Part shown: positions 1-8,653 of the stretch, piece after piece | Position numbering within the stretch: the first letter of the stretch is position 1 | Layout: the number at the start of each line of letters is the position of its first letter | Assembly (NCBI RefSeq): GCF_000298175.1 | Contig: NZ_BAGZ01000001.1 | Span: 171,486-235,485, forward strand | DNA from: Austwickia chelonae NBRC 105200 | Lineage (GTDB): Bacteria > Actinomycetota > Actinomycetes > Actinomycetales > Dermatophilaceae | Reading direction: 5' to 3' | DNA: 64,000 bases | The notes under the pieces: generated by a model | What the model was told of the DNA's origin: nothing | The model's input: the letters and a program-made list of their open reading frames with translations, nothing else | The model's database searches: none | Translations under genes and position numbers: made by a program

Positions 1-631
1 GTCCGGCGACCCGGACAACACCCATGCTCGACCCTCCCCGGCAAGGCTTGACGAACAGGGGATAGGCCAGTTTCTCGCAACGAGCGAGCGCACCGTCCGG
101 GTCTCGGCGCCATTCTTTGTCGGTGATCACGACATAAGGACCGACGTCCAACCCGGCCTCGATGAAGGCCATTTTCATGAACTGTTTGTCCATCATGAGT
201 GCGGAAGCGAGCACTCCCGAACCGACATAACGGATATCGACCAGTTCGAGCATCCCCTGGACAGTACCGTCCTCACCGAAAGGGCCGTGCAGGAGCGGGA
301 AGACGACGTCGATCTCGCCCAACTCAACCGGGGCCTTGCCTGGCTCGAGGAGCATCCACGAACGATCGTCGCTGCTCCTGGGCGGCACGACTTCGACGGA
401 GCGTTGCGACACCTTCGGTAGTTCCTGACCGGAGAAGGTCAGCTCGTGCAGGTCACCGTCCTGCAGCACCCAACGCCCCTCCTCGGTGATCCCGATCGGG
501 ACCACTTCGTAACGATCCTTGTCGATCGCGGCGAGGACACTGGCGGCAGTGACACAGGAGACCGAATGTTCGGAGGACCGCCCCCCGAAGACCAGGGCGA
601 TACGGGGCTTATGAGATTGCTGCGTGCTCAT
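1..631 (-). CDS. ddl: D-alanine--D-alanine ligase, N-terminal part (cut by window edge)
   Basis: This ATP-grasp ligase joins two D-alanines for peptidoglycan precursor synthesis in the cytoplasm. About 210 residues are visible; the C-terminal end lies beyond the window. The start ATG at 631 opens a reading frame with the family's N-terminal signature VFGGRSSEHSVS, then PLLHGPFGEDGTVQG, and near the edge VKPCRGGSSMGV, which holds the ATP-binding lysine and small-residue loop. The gene lies downstream of plsC, gpsA and the lysine permease on the same strand, and gpsA-ddl proximity is usual in actinobacteria. The frame has no internal stop. The identification is firm; only the length is unknown. 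Confidence 0.95.
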   Translation of the reverse strand, partial: MSTQQSHKPRIALVFGGRSSEHSVSCVTAASVLAAIDKDRYEVVPIGITEEGRWVLQDGDLHELTFSGQELPKVSQRSVEVVPPRSSDDRSWMLLEPGKAPVELGEIDVVFPLLHGPFGEDGTVQGMLELVDIRYVGSGVLASALMMDKQFMKMAFIEAGLDVGPYVVITDKEWRRDPDGALARCEKLAYPLFVKPCRGGSSMGVVRVAG

Positions 632-766
632 CGCCGAAGACTCTACGCGTTCTCCGGACGGACCAGGGCGAGTGTTCAATCTCAAGTTCAGAACAATCTC
701 CGCGATCCGGCCGGAAGCCGCTGAACATGATTTCCGGCCGAGGCGCGAAGTCCCTTCAGCGGCAGC

Positions 767-2236
767 TCATCCCCTGCTCAAGTCGGCTGACTTGGCATCG
801 ACCGCTGGTGCACGGGTGATGAGTTTGTGCCCTCCCCACAGCACCAGGAAGAGCGGAAGACCGATGTATGAGGAGAGCAGGGCTTCCACCTTGATCTCAC
901 CGATGACAGCTTGGTAGTTCTGCCCCAGGATCACCACGGCGCACATCACCAAAGCGAGGATCGGCCCCAGGGGGAACCAACGCGCCCGGTACGGCAGCTC
1001 CGACGGATCATGCCCTTGGGCGACAAAGGCCTTACGGAAGCGGTAGTGACACCAGGCGATCCCCATCCAGGTGATGAAGCCGGCCAATCCGGACGCGCTG
1101 ACCAGCCAGGTATAGGCGCCCCCGTCGCCGATCAGGCTGGTGAGGAAACACAGAGCGCCGATCGCGGTGGTCGCGACCAACGCTGCCATCGGTACGCCGC
1201 GTTTGTTGGTGGTCGCCAGGAAGCGCGGTGCTTTACCGTCCAGGGCGAGCGAATACAGCATCCGGGTCGAGGCGAACATCCCTGAGTTCCCTGCAGACAG
1301 GATCGAGGTCAGGATCACCGCGTTCAACAGCGCCGCGGCCCCTGCAATACCCGCACGTTCGAAGACCAGGGTGAACGGGGACACAGCCACCGCCTCGACG
1401 CCACTGTCCAGAAGCCGTTTGTCGGTGTACGGAATCAGGAAACCGATGATGCCGATGGCGCCGATGTAGAAAAGCATGATCCGGAAGAAGACCGCCTTGA
1501 TCGCCTTGGGGATGGTCTTCTCCGGTTCTTTCGCCTCACCAGCGGCAACCCCGATGAGCTCGGTGCCCTGGAAGGAGAACCCGGCGATCATGAAGATGGC
1601 CAGCACCGCCGGCATCCCGCCCACGAAGGGCGCATCGCCCAACGTCCAGTTACTCGTCCCGGGGGAGCTCCCGCCCAGGACACCCATGATCATCAGAACT
1701 CCGATACCCAGGAAGACGATGATGGTGATCACCTTGATGCCAGCGAACCAGAACTCGCTCTCGCCGAAGGCCTTCACGCTGATCGCGTTGAGGAGGAAGA
1801 GCAGGGTGAGGAAGATCGCGGACCAGATCCAGGCCGGGACGTCAGGCAACCAGTACTTCATCACCAGGGAGGCAGCCACCAGCTCGGCGGCGACGGTGAT
1901 AGCCCAGTTGAACCAGTAGTTCCATCCGGTGGCGAACCCGAAGGAGCGACTGACGAAACGTGTGCCGTAGGCCTCGAAGGACCCTGCGACCGGCAGGTAG
2001 GTGGACATCTCCCCCAGACTCTGCATCAGCAGGTAGACCATCAGACCGATCGCCGCGTAGGCCAGCAGCGCGCCGCCAGGTCCCGCCGTGCTGATACTTG
2101 CGCCGGAGGCGACGAAGAGACCGGTCCCGATCGCACCCCCGATGGCGATCATGTTGATGTGGCGAGCTTTCAAACCACGTCTTAGACCCTGTTCTTGGTT
2201 ACTGTCCGACTTGTCGCTAGCGGTCATGGACGCCAC
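767..2236 (-). CDS. lysP: Amino-acid permease, lysine-specific (LysP) type
   Basis: This is a 12-helix APC-superfamily amino-acid:proton symporter of 489 residues in the inner membrane. The first helix carries AIGGAIGTGLFVASG, the substrate-binding glycine-rich break. The stretch through GWNYWFNW and the helix beginning SAIFLTLLFLLN follow E. coli LysP closely, so L-lysine is the likely substrate; other basic amino acids or GABA are possible. The start used is GTG at 2236 with GAGGG about ten bases upstream; an ATG four codons later is the alternative. It sits between gpsA and ddl on the same strand, an unusual position for a permease. No regulatory site was seen in the 62-bp gap before it. 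Confidence 0.85.
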   Translation of the reverse strand: MASMTASDKSDSNQEQGLRRGLKARHINMIAIGGAIGTGLFVASGASISTAGPGGALLAYAAIGLMVYLLMQSLGEMSTYLPVAGSFEAYGTRFVSRSFGFATGWNYWFNWAITVAAELVAASLVMKYWLPDVPAWIWSAIFLTLLFLLNAISVKAFGESEFWFAGIKVITIIVFLGIGVLMIMGVLGGSSPGTSNWTLGDAPFVGGMPAVLAIFMIAGFSFQGTELIGVAAGEAKEPEKTIPKAIKAVFFRIMLFYIGAIGIIGFLIPYTDKRLLDSGVEAVAVSPFTLVFERAGIAGAAALLNAVILTSILSAGNSGMFASTRMLYSLALDGKAPRFLATTNKRGVPMAALVATTAIGALCFLTSLIGDGGAYTWLVSASGLAGFITWMGIAWCHYRFRKAFVAQGHDPSELPYRARWFPLGPILALVMCAVVILGQNYQAVIGEIKVEALLSSYIGLPLFLVLWGGHKLITRAPAVDAKSADLSRG

Positions 2237-2298
2237 TTTCTCATTCGCCCTCGAAGAGGTCGGTGCTGATCACCGAATTGACTGGTGAATGTTATCGG

Positions 2299-3300
2299 CT
2301 AAATTTTCTCCGCTTTCAGCTCCCGTGCCATGAGCGCACGGGCGACCAGGGCGGGGTGGTGCCCGTCGTGCACCACCGCAACCACGGCTTCCACCAGGGG
2401 CAGCTCGACGCCGTGGTCCTGGGCCAAAGCCAGAATCGATTCGCAGGACTTGACCCCCTCGGCGGTCTGCCGAGTCGCTGCCACGATCTCCTCGAGGCTG
2501 TGTCCCTGTCCCAAGGCCACTCCGACCGAATGATTCCGGGAGAGCGGCGACATACATGTGGCGATCAGGTCGCCCACACCTGCCAGCCCTTGGAAGGTCT
2601 GCGGCTCGGCGCCCAGTACTGTTCCCAGACGGACCGTCTCGGCCAGCCCGCGGGTGATCAGAGTGGCTCGGGTGTTATCACCGAAACCGAGGCCTGCAGC
2701 CGTCCCCACGGCCACCGCCACGACATTCTTGGTCGCTCCGCCAAGCTCGCACCCGATCACATCGGTATCGGTGTAGGGGCGGAAGGACGGGCTGGCGACA
2801 CACTCGGCCACCTGGGCGGCAGCCGATCGGTTCACCGAGGCGACCACAGCCGCCGCAGGCTGTCTGGCTGCGATCTCGTGGGAGAGGTTCGGCCCGGTCA
2901 CCACGACGATCCGATCCGGCGCGACCCCGGCCGACTCCTCGATCACCTGGGACATGCGCAGCTTGGTCCCCAGCTCGATCCCCTTGGCCAAGGAGACCAC
3001 GACAGCCCTCGCCGGGATAGCCGCCCCCCACCGGGCCAGTGTCTCCCTCAGACGCTGGCTGGGAATCGCCAGGACGACGACCTCCGCCCCGTCAAGAGCG
3101 ATCCCTGGATCGCTGGTCGCCCGGATCTCGTCGGGCAACCGAACGCCGGGGAGATAGTCCGGGTTGATCCGGTGCTCCTCGATGGACGCAGCGAGTTCAG
3201 GACGTCGCCCCCACAGCCTGACCTGGCACCCGGCATCGGCCAGAATCATCGCGAAGGCCGTTCCCCAGCTGCCGGAGCCCATGACGGCGACCTGCCTCAC
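2299..3300 (-). CDS. gpsA: Glycerol-3-phosphate dehydrogenase [NAD(P)+]
   Basis: The enzyme reduces dihydroxyacetone phosphate to sn-glycerol-3-phosphate, the phospholipid backbone precursor. The 333-residue protein begins with a Rossmann fold (VMGSGSWGTAFA, residues about 6-17) and has the catalytic lysine region GGATKNVVAVAVG in the middle. Start choice: a longer frame is open upstream, but GTG at 3300 gives the normal N-terminus and overlaps the stop of the upstream acyltransferase as GTGA, which implies translational coupling. Together with the acyltransferase it forms a two-step route from glycolytic triose to lysophosphatidate or phosphatidate. Length is normal for the family. Confidence 0.95.
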   Translation of the reverse strand: MRQVAVMGSGSWGTAFAMILADAGCQVRLWGRRPELAASIEEHRINPDYLPGVRLPDEIRATSDPGIALDGAEVVVLAIPSQRLRETLARWGAAIPARAVVVSLAKGIELGTKLRMSQVIEESAGVAPDRIVVVTGPNLSHEIAARQPAAAVVASVNRSAAAQVAECVASPSFRPYTDTDVIGCELGGATKNVVAVAVGTAAGLGFGDNTRATLITRGLAETVRLGTVLGAEPQTFQGLAGVGDLIATCMSPLSRNHSVGVALGQGHSLEEIVAATRQTAEGVKSCESILALAQDHGVELPLVEAVVAVVHDGHHPALVARALMARELKAEKI

Positions 3301-4043
3301 CGGAAGTCCTCCCGGGTCACCCGCTCGATCCGGCGTCCGGCGCGCAGGTCCCAACGCCCACGTGGTGCCTCGAGCCGACGGACCTTCTCCAGCTCAACGG
3401 TGATCGAAGACATGATGCGTTCGGTGGCCTCGCGCAACAAGGGTCCGTCAAGTTCCTGACCGTACAGGTCGTCCATCTTGACCGCGGGGCCGGCCAACAT
3501 GTGGCTGACCACCCGGATACCTTTGTCCGCCTTGCGGTGGCGGATGAACTGTGTACCCCATTGCGCCAGAGGGATCACCGGGCGGCCCGTGGCCAGCGCG
3601 ACCCGGGCCGCGCCGGTCTTGCCCGTCATCGGCCACCAGTCCGGGTCCTTGGTCAAAGTGCCCTCGGGCATGAGCACCACGCACTTGCCACCGGCGACCG
3701 CGTCGATGGCGCTCTGGAAGGCGTGCGAGGCATGGGAGGTCCCTCGATGGACGGGGATCTGACCCGAACGCGTCATGATCGGCCCGATCACCGGCGCCCG
3801 GAACAGGGACTCCTTAGCCAGGAAATAAGGGAAGTGCCCGCTGTCGTACAGGAAACGGGCCACTGCGAAGGGGTCGGCCTGCGAGATGTGGTTGGCGCAG
3901 ACGAGAAAGCCCCCGCTCTTGGGGAGATGCTCTGCACCCGCCCATCGATCCCGAGTCAGCGCCCCGATGGAGGTCCGAGCGAAGAACATCCCTAATCGAT
4001 AGGTGCCGTTCAATCCTTCGCTTCCGCTCCTGCTCGACGACAC
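3297..4043 (-). CDS. plsC: 1-acyl-sn-glycerol-3-phosphate acyltransferase (PlsC family)
   Basis: This 248-residue membrane-associated acyltransferase most likely acylates lysophosphatidate at the membrane. The HX4D catalytic motif is visible as NHISQADP (His52, Asp57) and the substrate-binding motif as MPEGTL (about residues 125-130), where the usual EGTR arginine is leucine. Its stop overlaps the gpsA start, so the two are coupled in one lipid-precursor operon, the usual actinobacterial plsC-gpsA-ddl neighbourhood. The EGTL variant leaves some doubt whether the acyl acceptor is lysophosphatidate or another lysolipid. Confidence 0.88.
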   Translation of the reverse strand: MSSSRSGSEGLNGTYRLGMFFARTSIGALTRDRWAGAEHLPKSGGFLVCANHISQADPFAVARFLYDSGHFPYFLAKESLFRAPVIGPIMTRSGQIPVHRGTSHASHAFQSAIDAVAGGKCVVLMPEGTLTKDPDWWPMTGKTGAARVALATGRPVIPLAQWGTQFIRHRKADKGIRVVSHMLAGPAVKMDDLYGQELDGPLLREATERIMSSITVELEKVRRLEAPRGRWDLRAGRRIERVTREDFR

Positions 4044-4238
4044 GTGCCCTCTCCTTCGTTGTCCGCCAGACCCGCCCTCGGGCCCTGCACCGGTTCCCCC
4101 GGTGCCAGGTTCACACGAGCATCATCAAACCAGGAGTGCCCGGCATCGCGGACAAGGTGTCTGCCCGCAGGGCCTGCAGGACCCAGGCCCAGTGGATGGA
4201 GAATGCCTCGCGCTCAGTCGCCGGTTAGGTTGAGATCT

Positions 4239-4475
4239 ATGCAGGCAAGTGTGCACCGTTATGACGAAGCTTCGGGAAAAGCCCAGGTCGTGACCGATGC
4301 CGGAGAAGTGTTGACCGTCAGCGCGACCGTGGTGAGATCCTCCGGGTTCCACCGCCTCCGCATCGGGCAGCGGCTGTCGCTGGGCCTCGACGAATCGGCA
4401 TCGGTCGTCCGCATCTCCGTACCGGGGATCGAACCACGTCAGTCTCCTGCCGGGACAACCCCTGATACTGCCTGA
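4239..4475 (+). CDS. Small conserved protein, possibly OB/cold-shock-like fold
   Basis: This is a 78-residue protein starting at ATG 4239. An in-frame extension back to 4044 exists, but its composition looks non-coding. The sequence has alternating short strands (QASVHRYDEASGKAQVV, then GEVLTVSATVVRSSGF and HRLRIGQRLSLGLD) resembling small cold-shock/OB-like proteins often found beside hup in actinobacteria. No catalytic residue can be identified. It converges on hupB, with a hairpin between them. The function is unknown; a nucleic-acid-binding role is only inferred from the strand pattern. Confidence 0.6.
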   Translation: MQASVHRYDEASGKAQVVTDAGEVLTVSATVVRSSGFHRLRIGQRLSLGLDESASVVRISVPGIEPRQSPAGTTPDTA

Positions 4476-4515
4476 GTCCGCCCCGACATGACTCCGCGCC
4501 GGAAGAGAAAAGACG

Positions 4516-4554
4516 ACTGCGGTGTGCGCCACGAAGAATGACACACACCGCAGT
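4516..4554 (-). terminator. Intrinsic terminator of hupB
   Basis: An 11-bp perfect stem (4516-4526 with 4544-4554) and a 17-base loop lie 50 bases past the hupB stop. On the minus strand the stem is followed by a T-rich stretch (CGTCTTTTCTCTT). It may also limit read-through from the convergent small gene. Confidence 0.7.
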
Positions 4555-4603
4555 ACGGTCTCGCCCGGCCCCGTGGAGGGACGCGGGGTTGGGCTGGAAA
4601 TCC

Positions 4604-5005
4604 TCAGGCGGATTTCTTCTTGGCCCGGCTGTTCTTGCTCGCTGCGATGGTGGCTTCGTTCTTGGCCCGCACCTGAGCTGCGGTCCCGGCGGCTGCACGC
4701 GCAGCAGCCGGCCCAGCCTTGGGCAGGGTCGCCGGCTCGGCGACGTACATCTTGAAAGCCGTGCCGGGACGGAACTTCGGCACCGCAGTCGACTCGATAC
4801 GGACCGACTGTCCGGTACGCGGGTTGCGTCCGGTGCGGGCCGCACGGTCTGCGCGCTCGAAAGTGCCGAAGCCGGTGATCCCGACCTTTCCACCGTGAGC
4901 AACTTCGCGGATGATCACATCGAAGACTGCCTCGATGGCATCCTGGGCTTGCTTCTTCCCCCCGAGTCGACTCTCAAGAGCGTCGACCAGATCAGCCTTG
5001 TTCAC
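4604..5005 (-). CDS. hupB: DNA-binding protein HU with basic C-terminal tail
   Basis: This histone-like nucleoid protein bends and compacts DNA. It has 133 residues. The N-terminal HU domain (NKADLVDALESRLGGKK through VPKFRPGTAFK) includes the DNA-arm signature GRNPRTGQS. It is followed by a 40-residue Ala/Lys-rich tail ending KNSRAKKKSA, a shorter version of the tail of mycobacterial HupB. The start GTG at 5005 was chosen because GGAGGGAGAGGAA precedes it and it gives the canonical VNKADLV start; the upstream in-frame extension is spurious. It has its own terminator. Neighbouring leuD and leuC upstream match the common actinobacterial order. Confidence 0.95.
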   Translation of the reverse strand: MNKADLVDALESRLGGKKQAQDAIEAVFDVIIREVAHGGKVGITGFGTFERADRAARTGRNPRTGQSVRIESTAVPKFRPGTAFKMYVAEPATLPKAGPAAARAAAGTAAQVRAKNEATIAASKNSRAKKKSA

Positions 5006-5535
5006 GTGTTTCCTCTCCCTCCAGAGATGGTGGCTCGACCGGCGGACCGGCCGCGCTGCTGTGGTGAGAGCACCGTGCCCCCCCACATCCATGTGCACGT
5101 CCACGCTCAGGCGATGAGGGACCTGTGCGGGAACGCTCCTCCACGGTTCTCCCCCGAGCGTTGGGCTCCGGCGCACCGGCGCCAGCCACGCTCATAGAGG
5201 ACTTGTTATCCGAACTTCCAGGTGACTCGTCCAGATGAGGACGGTCGCACCCCTTATCGGCCGAGGTCTCGTGAACCACAGAGGAACCCAGCGAGTGTGC
5301 TCGCGACTGAGGCACAAGAGGACCACCAAGGCAGGACCCTTGAGGGATATCTGCGCAGCTCATCGACCATTTAAGTGAGCTCGGACCGAATTCGTCAACG
5401 TCTTTGCGCGAGCATCACTGAGAAGCCCGATATCTCGCCTCGCGGGATCCCTGAACCACTCCCTGGACCGTGTACGGACACCGTGGCGCCGCGAGGGCGC
5501 ACGGAGGCAGGAGTCGAATCGAGGAACTGCCTGGG
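5006..5535. other. Intergenic region upstream of hupB
   Basis: This 530-base stretch lies between leuD and hupB. Frames here lack Shine-Dalgarno sequences and recognisable products. It must hold the hupB promoter on the minus strand; a GGATAAC sequence near 5205 is a possible -10 element, but no convincing -35 was found. Nothing else was recognised. Confidence 0.4.
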
Positions 5536-6129
5536 TCAGATGCCCCCGGCAGTGGGTTTGTATGCGGGGCGTCGAGCCTCGTAGCCAGCGATGTCCGGCT
5601 CGTGGCGCAATGTCAGACCGATGTCATCCAGGCCTTCCATGAGCCGCCATCGCACGTACTCGTCGACGTCAAAGGGAACGACCACGTCCTTACAGCTGAT
5701 CGTACGTTCGGTGAGGTCCACCGCGACCTGCACACCAGGTTCATCCTCCAATAGCTTCAGCAGTAGCTCCGCGTCACTGGCGCTGACCTGCGCGGTGAGC
5801 AACCCGGATTTACCGGAGTTGCCCCTGAAGATGTCAGCGAACCGAGATGATACGACGACACGAAAGCCGTAATCCATTAGCGCCCAGACCGCGTGCTCGC
5901 GAGAACTGCCTGTTCCGAAGTCTGATCCGGCGACAAGGACTGAACCTGCTTGGTACACAGGGTTATTGAGAACGAAGCTCGGATCGGAGCGCCATTGCGC
6001 GAAAAGTCCGTCATCGAAGCCAGAGCGAGTCACCCGCTTCAGATACGAGGCCGGAATGATCTGATCCGTATCCACATTGGTGCGCCGCAGCGGGACCGCG
6101 ACACCGGTGTGCGTGGTGAACTTCTCCAT
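5536..6129 (-). CDS. leuD: 3-isopropylmalate dehydratase small subunit
   Basis: This is the swivel-domain subunit that, with LeuC, isomerises 2-isopropylmalate to 3-isopropylmalate in leucine synthesis. It has 197 residues. The motif [13 protein letters not shown] (active-site loop) and the N-terminal [13 protein letters not shown] are intact. The start ATG at 6129 has GGAGG seven bases upstream; six codons of in-frame extension were rejected. It lies 97 bases after leuC on the same strand, so co-transcription is likely. Length is normal. Confidence 0.96.
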   Translation of the reverse strand: MEKFTTHTGVAVPLRRTNVDTDQIIPASYLKRVTRSGFDDGLFAQWRSDPSFVLNNPVYQAGSVLVAGSDFGTGSSREHAVWALMDYGFRVVVSSRFADIFRGNSGKSGLLTAQVSASDAELLLKLLEDEPGVQVAVDLTERTISCKDVVVPFDVDEYVRWRLMEGLDDIGLTLRHEPDIAGYEARRPAYKPTAGGI

Positions 6130-6226
6130 CAGACGTCCTCCTGACAAGTGAGCGACACGAAAGTTCGGGCAACACGGCCGAGAGGAACACAGGAACCCGG
6201 CTCAGCCGAACCGCTGCGGGGCGGGT

Positions 6227-7642
6227 TCAGCGGGGAAGCAGATCTGCCTCCGGCAGGTCGGCCGGAGAAGCCAGCCTTCCGACGACAGCCGTTGCTGCAG
6301 CCACCGCAGGACTCACCAGATGGGTCCGTCCCCCGTTTCCCTGACGTCCTTCGAAGTTGCGATTGGACGTGGAAGCACATCGCTCTCCGGGCGACAGCTG
6401 GTCCGGGTTCATCCCCAGACACATCGAGCAACCGGGCAGGCGCCACTGGCCACCCGCCTCGACGACGACCGCATCGATCCCCTCGGCCTCGGCCTGTGCC
6501 TTCACCTGAGCAGAGCCGGGAACCACGAGCAGACGCGTCCCCTCCGCGACCCTCCGACCCCGGAGGACCTCGGACACCACACGCAGGTCCTCGATCCGAC
6601 CATTGGTGCAGGAGCCGACGAAGACGGCATCGACCGCGACCTCACGCAGCGGAGTGCCCGGCGCGAGCCCCATGTAGTCGAGAGCCCGGGCAGCGGTACG
6701 GGCGACATCGTCGTCCCCCAGGCTCGAGGGATCAGGTACGACGTCCGACAGCGGCGCGCCCTGCGCAGGATTGGTGCCCCAGGTCACGAAGTGGCTCAAG
6801 CTCGCCGCCTCGATGCGGACCTCGGTGTCGTAAACCGCATCCGGATCACTCGCCAAGGCCCGCCAGTCGGCCACCGCAGCCTCCCAGTCGGCGCCGACAG
6901 GGGCGTGCGGGCGACCCCGGAGATACGCGAAGGTCGTCTCGTCGGGAGCCACCATGCCTGCTCTCGCCCCGGCCTCGATGGACATATTGCACAAGGTCAT
7001 CCGCGACTCCATCGAGAGGGATTCGATCGCGCTCCCCCGGTACTCGATGACATGCCCCTGTCCACCGCCGGTCCCGATCCGGGAGATGACCGCCAGGACG
7101 ATGTCCTTGGCCCCGACGCCGGGAGGCAGCTCTCCGTCGACGTGGACCGCCATCGTCCGGAAAGGCACCAACGGCAGGGTCTGAGTGGCCATGACATGTT
7201 CGACCTCACTGGTGCCGATCCCGAAGGCCAAGGCGCCGAAGGCTCCGTGCGTACTGGTGTGGGAGTCACCGCAGACGATGGTCATCCCGGGCTGGGTGAG
7301 CCCGAGTTCCGGACTGATGATGTGCACGATCCCCTGGCGCTCGTGTCCCATCGGGTAGAGCCGGACACCGAATTCCTCGCAGTTACGGCGCAGCGTCTCC
7401 ACCTGGGTACGACTCACCGGGTCCTCGATCGGACCGGGGAGGGTGGGTACGTTGTGGTCCTCGGTGGCGACGGTGAGCTCCGGCCTGCGCAGAGCACGTC
7501 CGGCCAGGCGCAGCCCGTCGAAGGCCTGGGGGCTGGTGACCTCATGGAGAAGATGCAGGTCGATGTACAGCAGATCGGGCTCGCCGGGAGCCGATCTGAC
7601 GACATGCTGCGCCCACACTTTTTCGGCCAGCGTGAAGCCCAT
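6227..7642 (-). CDS. leuC: 3-isopropylmalate dehydratase large subunit
   Basis: This aconitase-family subunit carries the [4Fe-4S] cluster for the LeuCD reaction. It has 471 residues from the chosen ATG at 7642, which follows GGAG with six-base spacing and gives the typical start [10 protein letters not shown]; longer starts at 7654 and 7693 are in frame. The cluster cysteines are in [12 protein letters not shown] and [10 protein letters not shown], and the substrate loop in [15 protein letters not shown]. It is divergent from the IclR-type regulator gene across 135 bases that contain a palindrome, consistent with repression by that regulator. Confidence 0.96.
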   Translation of the reverse strand: MGFTLAEKVWAQHVVRSAPGEPDLLYIDLHLLHEVTSPQAFDGLRLAGRALRRPELTVATEDHNVPTLPGPIEDPVSRTQVETLRRNCEEFGVRLYPMGHERQGIVHIISPELGLTQPGMTIVCGDSHTSTHGAFGALAFGIGTSEVEHVMATQTLPLVPFRTMAVHVDGELPPGVGAKDIVLAVISRIGTGGGQGHVIEYRGSAIESLSMESRMTLCNMSIEAGARAGMVAPDETTFAYLRGRPHAPVGADWEAAVADWRALASDPDAVYDTEVRIEAASLSHFVTWGTNPAQGAPLSDVVPDPSSLGDDDVARTAARALDYMGLAPGTPLREVAVDAVFVGSCTNGRIEDLRVVSEVLRGRRVAEGTRLLVVPGSAQVKAQAEAEGIDAVVVEAGGQWRLPGCSMCLGMNPDQLSPGERCASTSNRNFEGRQGNGGRTHLVSPAVAAATAVVGRLASPADLPEADLLPR

Positions 7643-7752
7643 GGCGATCTCCATCTCCGAGACGACCGTCTCACAACAGGTCAATGGCGGCATCTGTCAT
7701 AACTGTGAGGCCCATGGTTCACACGTTCAAGATGTGGCGAGCTTGCGTCTCA

Positions 7753-7767
7753 TGACGTGGGACGTCA
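7753..7767. promoter_or_regulatory. Palindrome between leuC and the IclR regulator gene (candidate operator)
   Basis: TGACGT-GGG-ACGTCA is a perfect inverted repeat with six-base arms and a three-base centre. It lies ten bases before the regulator's start codon and about 110 bases upstream of leuC. Position and symmetry suggest autoregulation or control of both divergent genes. No binding data exist here; the role is inferred. Confidence 0.45.
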
Positions 7768-7777
7768 CACTGAGTGC

Positions 7778-8533
7778 ATGGAAAGTTCTAGTGGGGTCGG
7801 TGTCCTGGACAAGGCCGCAACCGTTCTCGGCGCCCTGGAAGCGGGACCGTCGACTCTCGCACAGCTCGTTGCCATCACCGGATTGGCTCGCCCCACCGCC
7901 CATCGCCTGGCGGTGGCTCTCGAACACCATCGGCTGGTATCCCGCGACATGCAAGGCAGATTCATCCTCGGCCCGCGCCTGGCAGAACTTGCCTCAGCCG
8001 CCGGCGAAGACCGGCTCCTGGCCGCTGCAGGCGCCGTTCTGGGAGCACTCCGGGACCACACTCACGAATCCGCGCAACTCTTCCGACGCCAAGGGGACAT
8101 GCGCATCTGTGTCGCAGCCGCCGAACGCCCCATGGGACTACGCGACTCCATCCCGGTAGGAGCAACCTTGTCGATGCTCGCCGGATCCGCAGCGCAGGTC
8201 CTCCTCGCCTGGGAAGAACCGGACCGACTCCACCGCGGTCTCCAGGGCGCGGAATTCACCGCCACCACCCTCTCCGGCGTTCGACGCCGCGGATGGGCAC
8301 AGAGCGTCGGTGAACGTGAGCCGGGAGTAGCCTCGGTGTCCGCACCCGTCCGCAATCCCGCCGGGCGGGTCATCGCCGCCGTCTCGATCTCCGGACCGAT
8401 CGAACGCATCTCCCGACAGCCCGGGCGCCTCCACGCCGCGACCGTGGTCGCCGGAGCCAACAAGTTGACCGAGGTCCTCGCCCGGGCGCATGCCCAGCAG
8501 CAGGCCGCACAGGAGTCCGCACACAAGCACTGA
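7778..8533 (+). CDS. ltbR: IclR-family transcriptional regulator, LtbR/NdgR type
   Basis: This 251-residue regulator has an N-terminal winged helix (GVGVLDKAATVLGAL, TLAQLVAITGLARPTAHRL, about residues 6-60) and a C-terminal IclR ligand-binding domain ending in VISGP-like and LTEVLARAH sequences. In corynebacteria and streptomycetes the IclR protein divergent from leuCD (LtbR/NdgR) controls leucine, and in some species tryptophan, synthesis genes. Orthology here is inferred from position and the GVGVLDKA start. ATG 7778 was preferred over GTG 7757 because the latter falls inside the palindrome. A strong hairpin follows the gene. Confidence 0.88.
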   Translation: MESSSGVGVLDKAATVLGALEAGPSTLAQLVAITGLARPTAHRLAVALEHHRLVSRDMQGRFILGPRLAELASAAGEDRLLAAAGAVLGALRDHTHESAQLFRRQGDMRICVAAAERPMGLRDSIPVGATLSMLAGSAAQVLLAWEEPDRLHRGLQGAEFTATTLSGVRRRGWAQSVGEREPGVASVSAPVRNPAGRVIAAVSISGPIERISRQPGRLHAATVVAGANKLTEVLARAHAQQQAAQESAHKH

Positions 8534-8535
8534 CC

Positions 8536-8582
8536 ATCCGTGGGGGCCCCTCACCGAGAAGAGAAGATGGGCCCCCACGGAT
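8536..8582 (+). terminator. Terminator after the IclR regulator gene
   Basis: A 14-bp perfect GC-rich stem (8536-8549 with 8569-8582) begins directly after the regulator stop and is followed by TCTTCCC. It separates the regulator from the convergent xdhC operon and could act in both directions. Confidence 0.65.
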
Positions 8583-8653
8583 TCTTCCCGCACCCGGTTG
8601 GACCTCCCGCGTCCGAGAGGACCAAGCCCGCACCTGCTCCGCCCCAGGGACGT

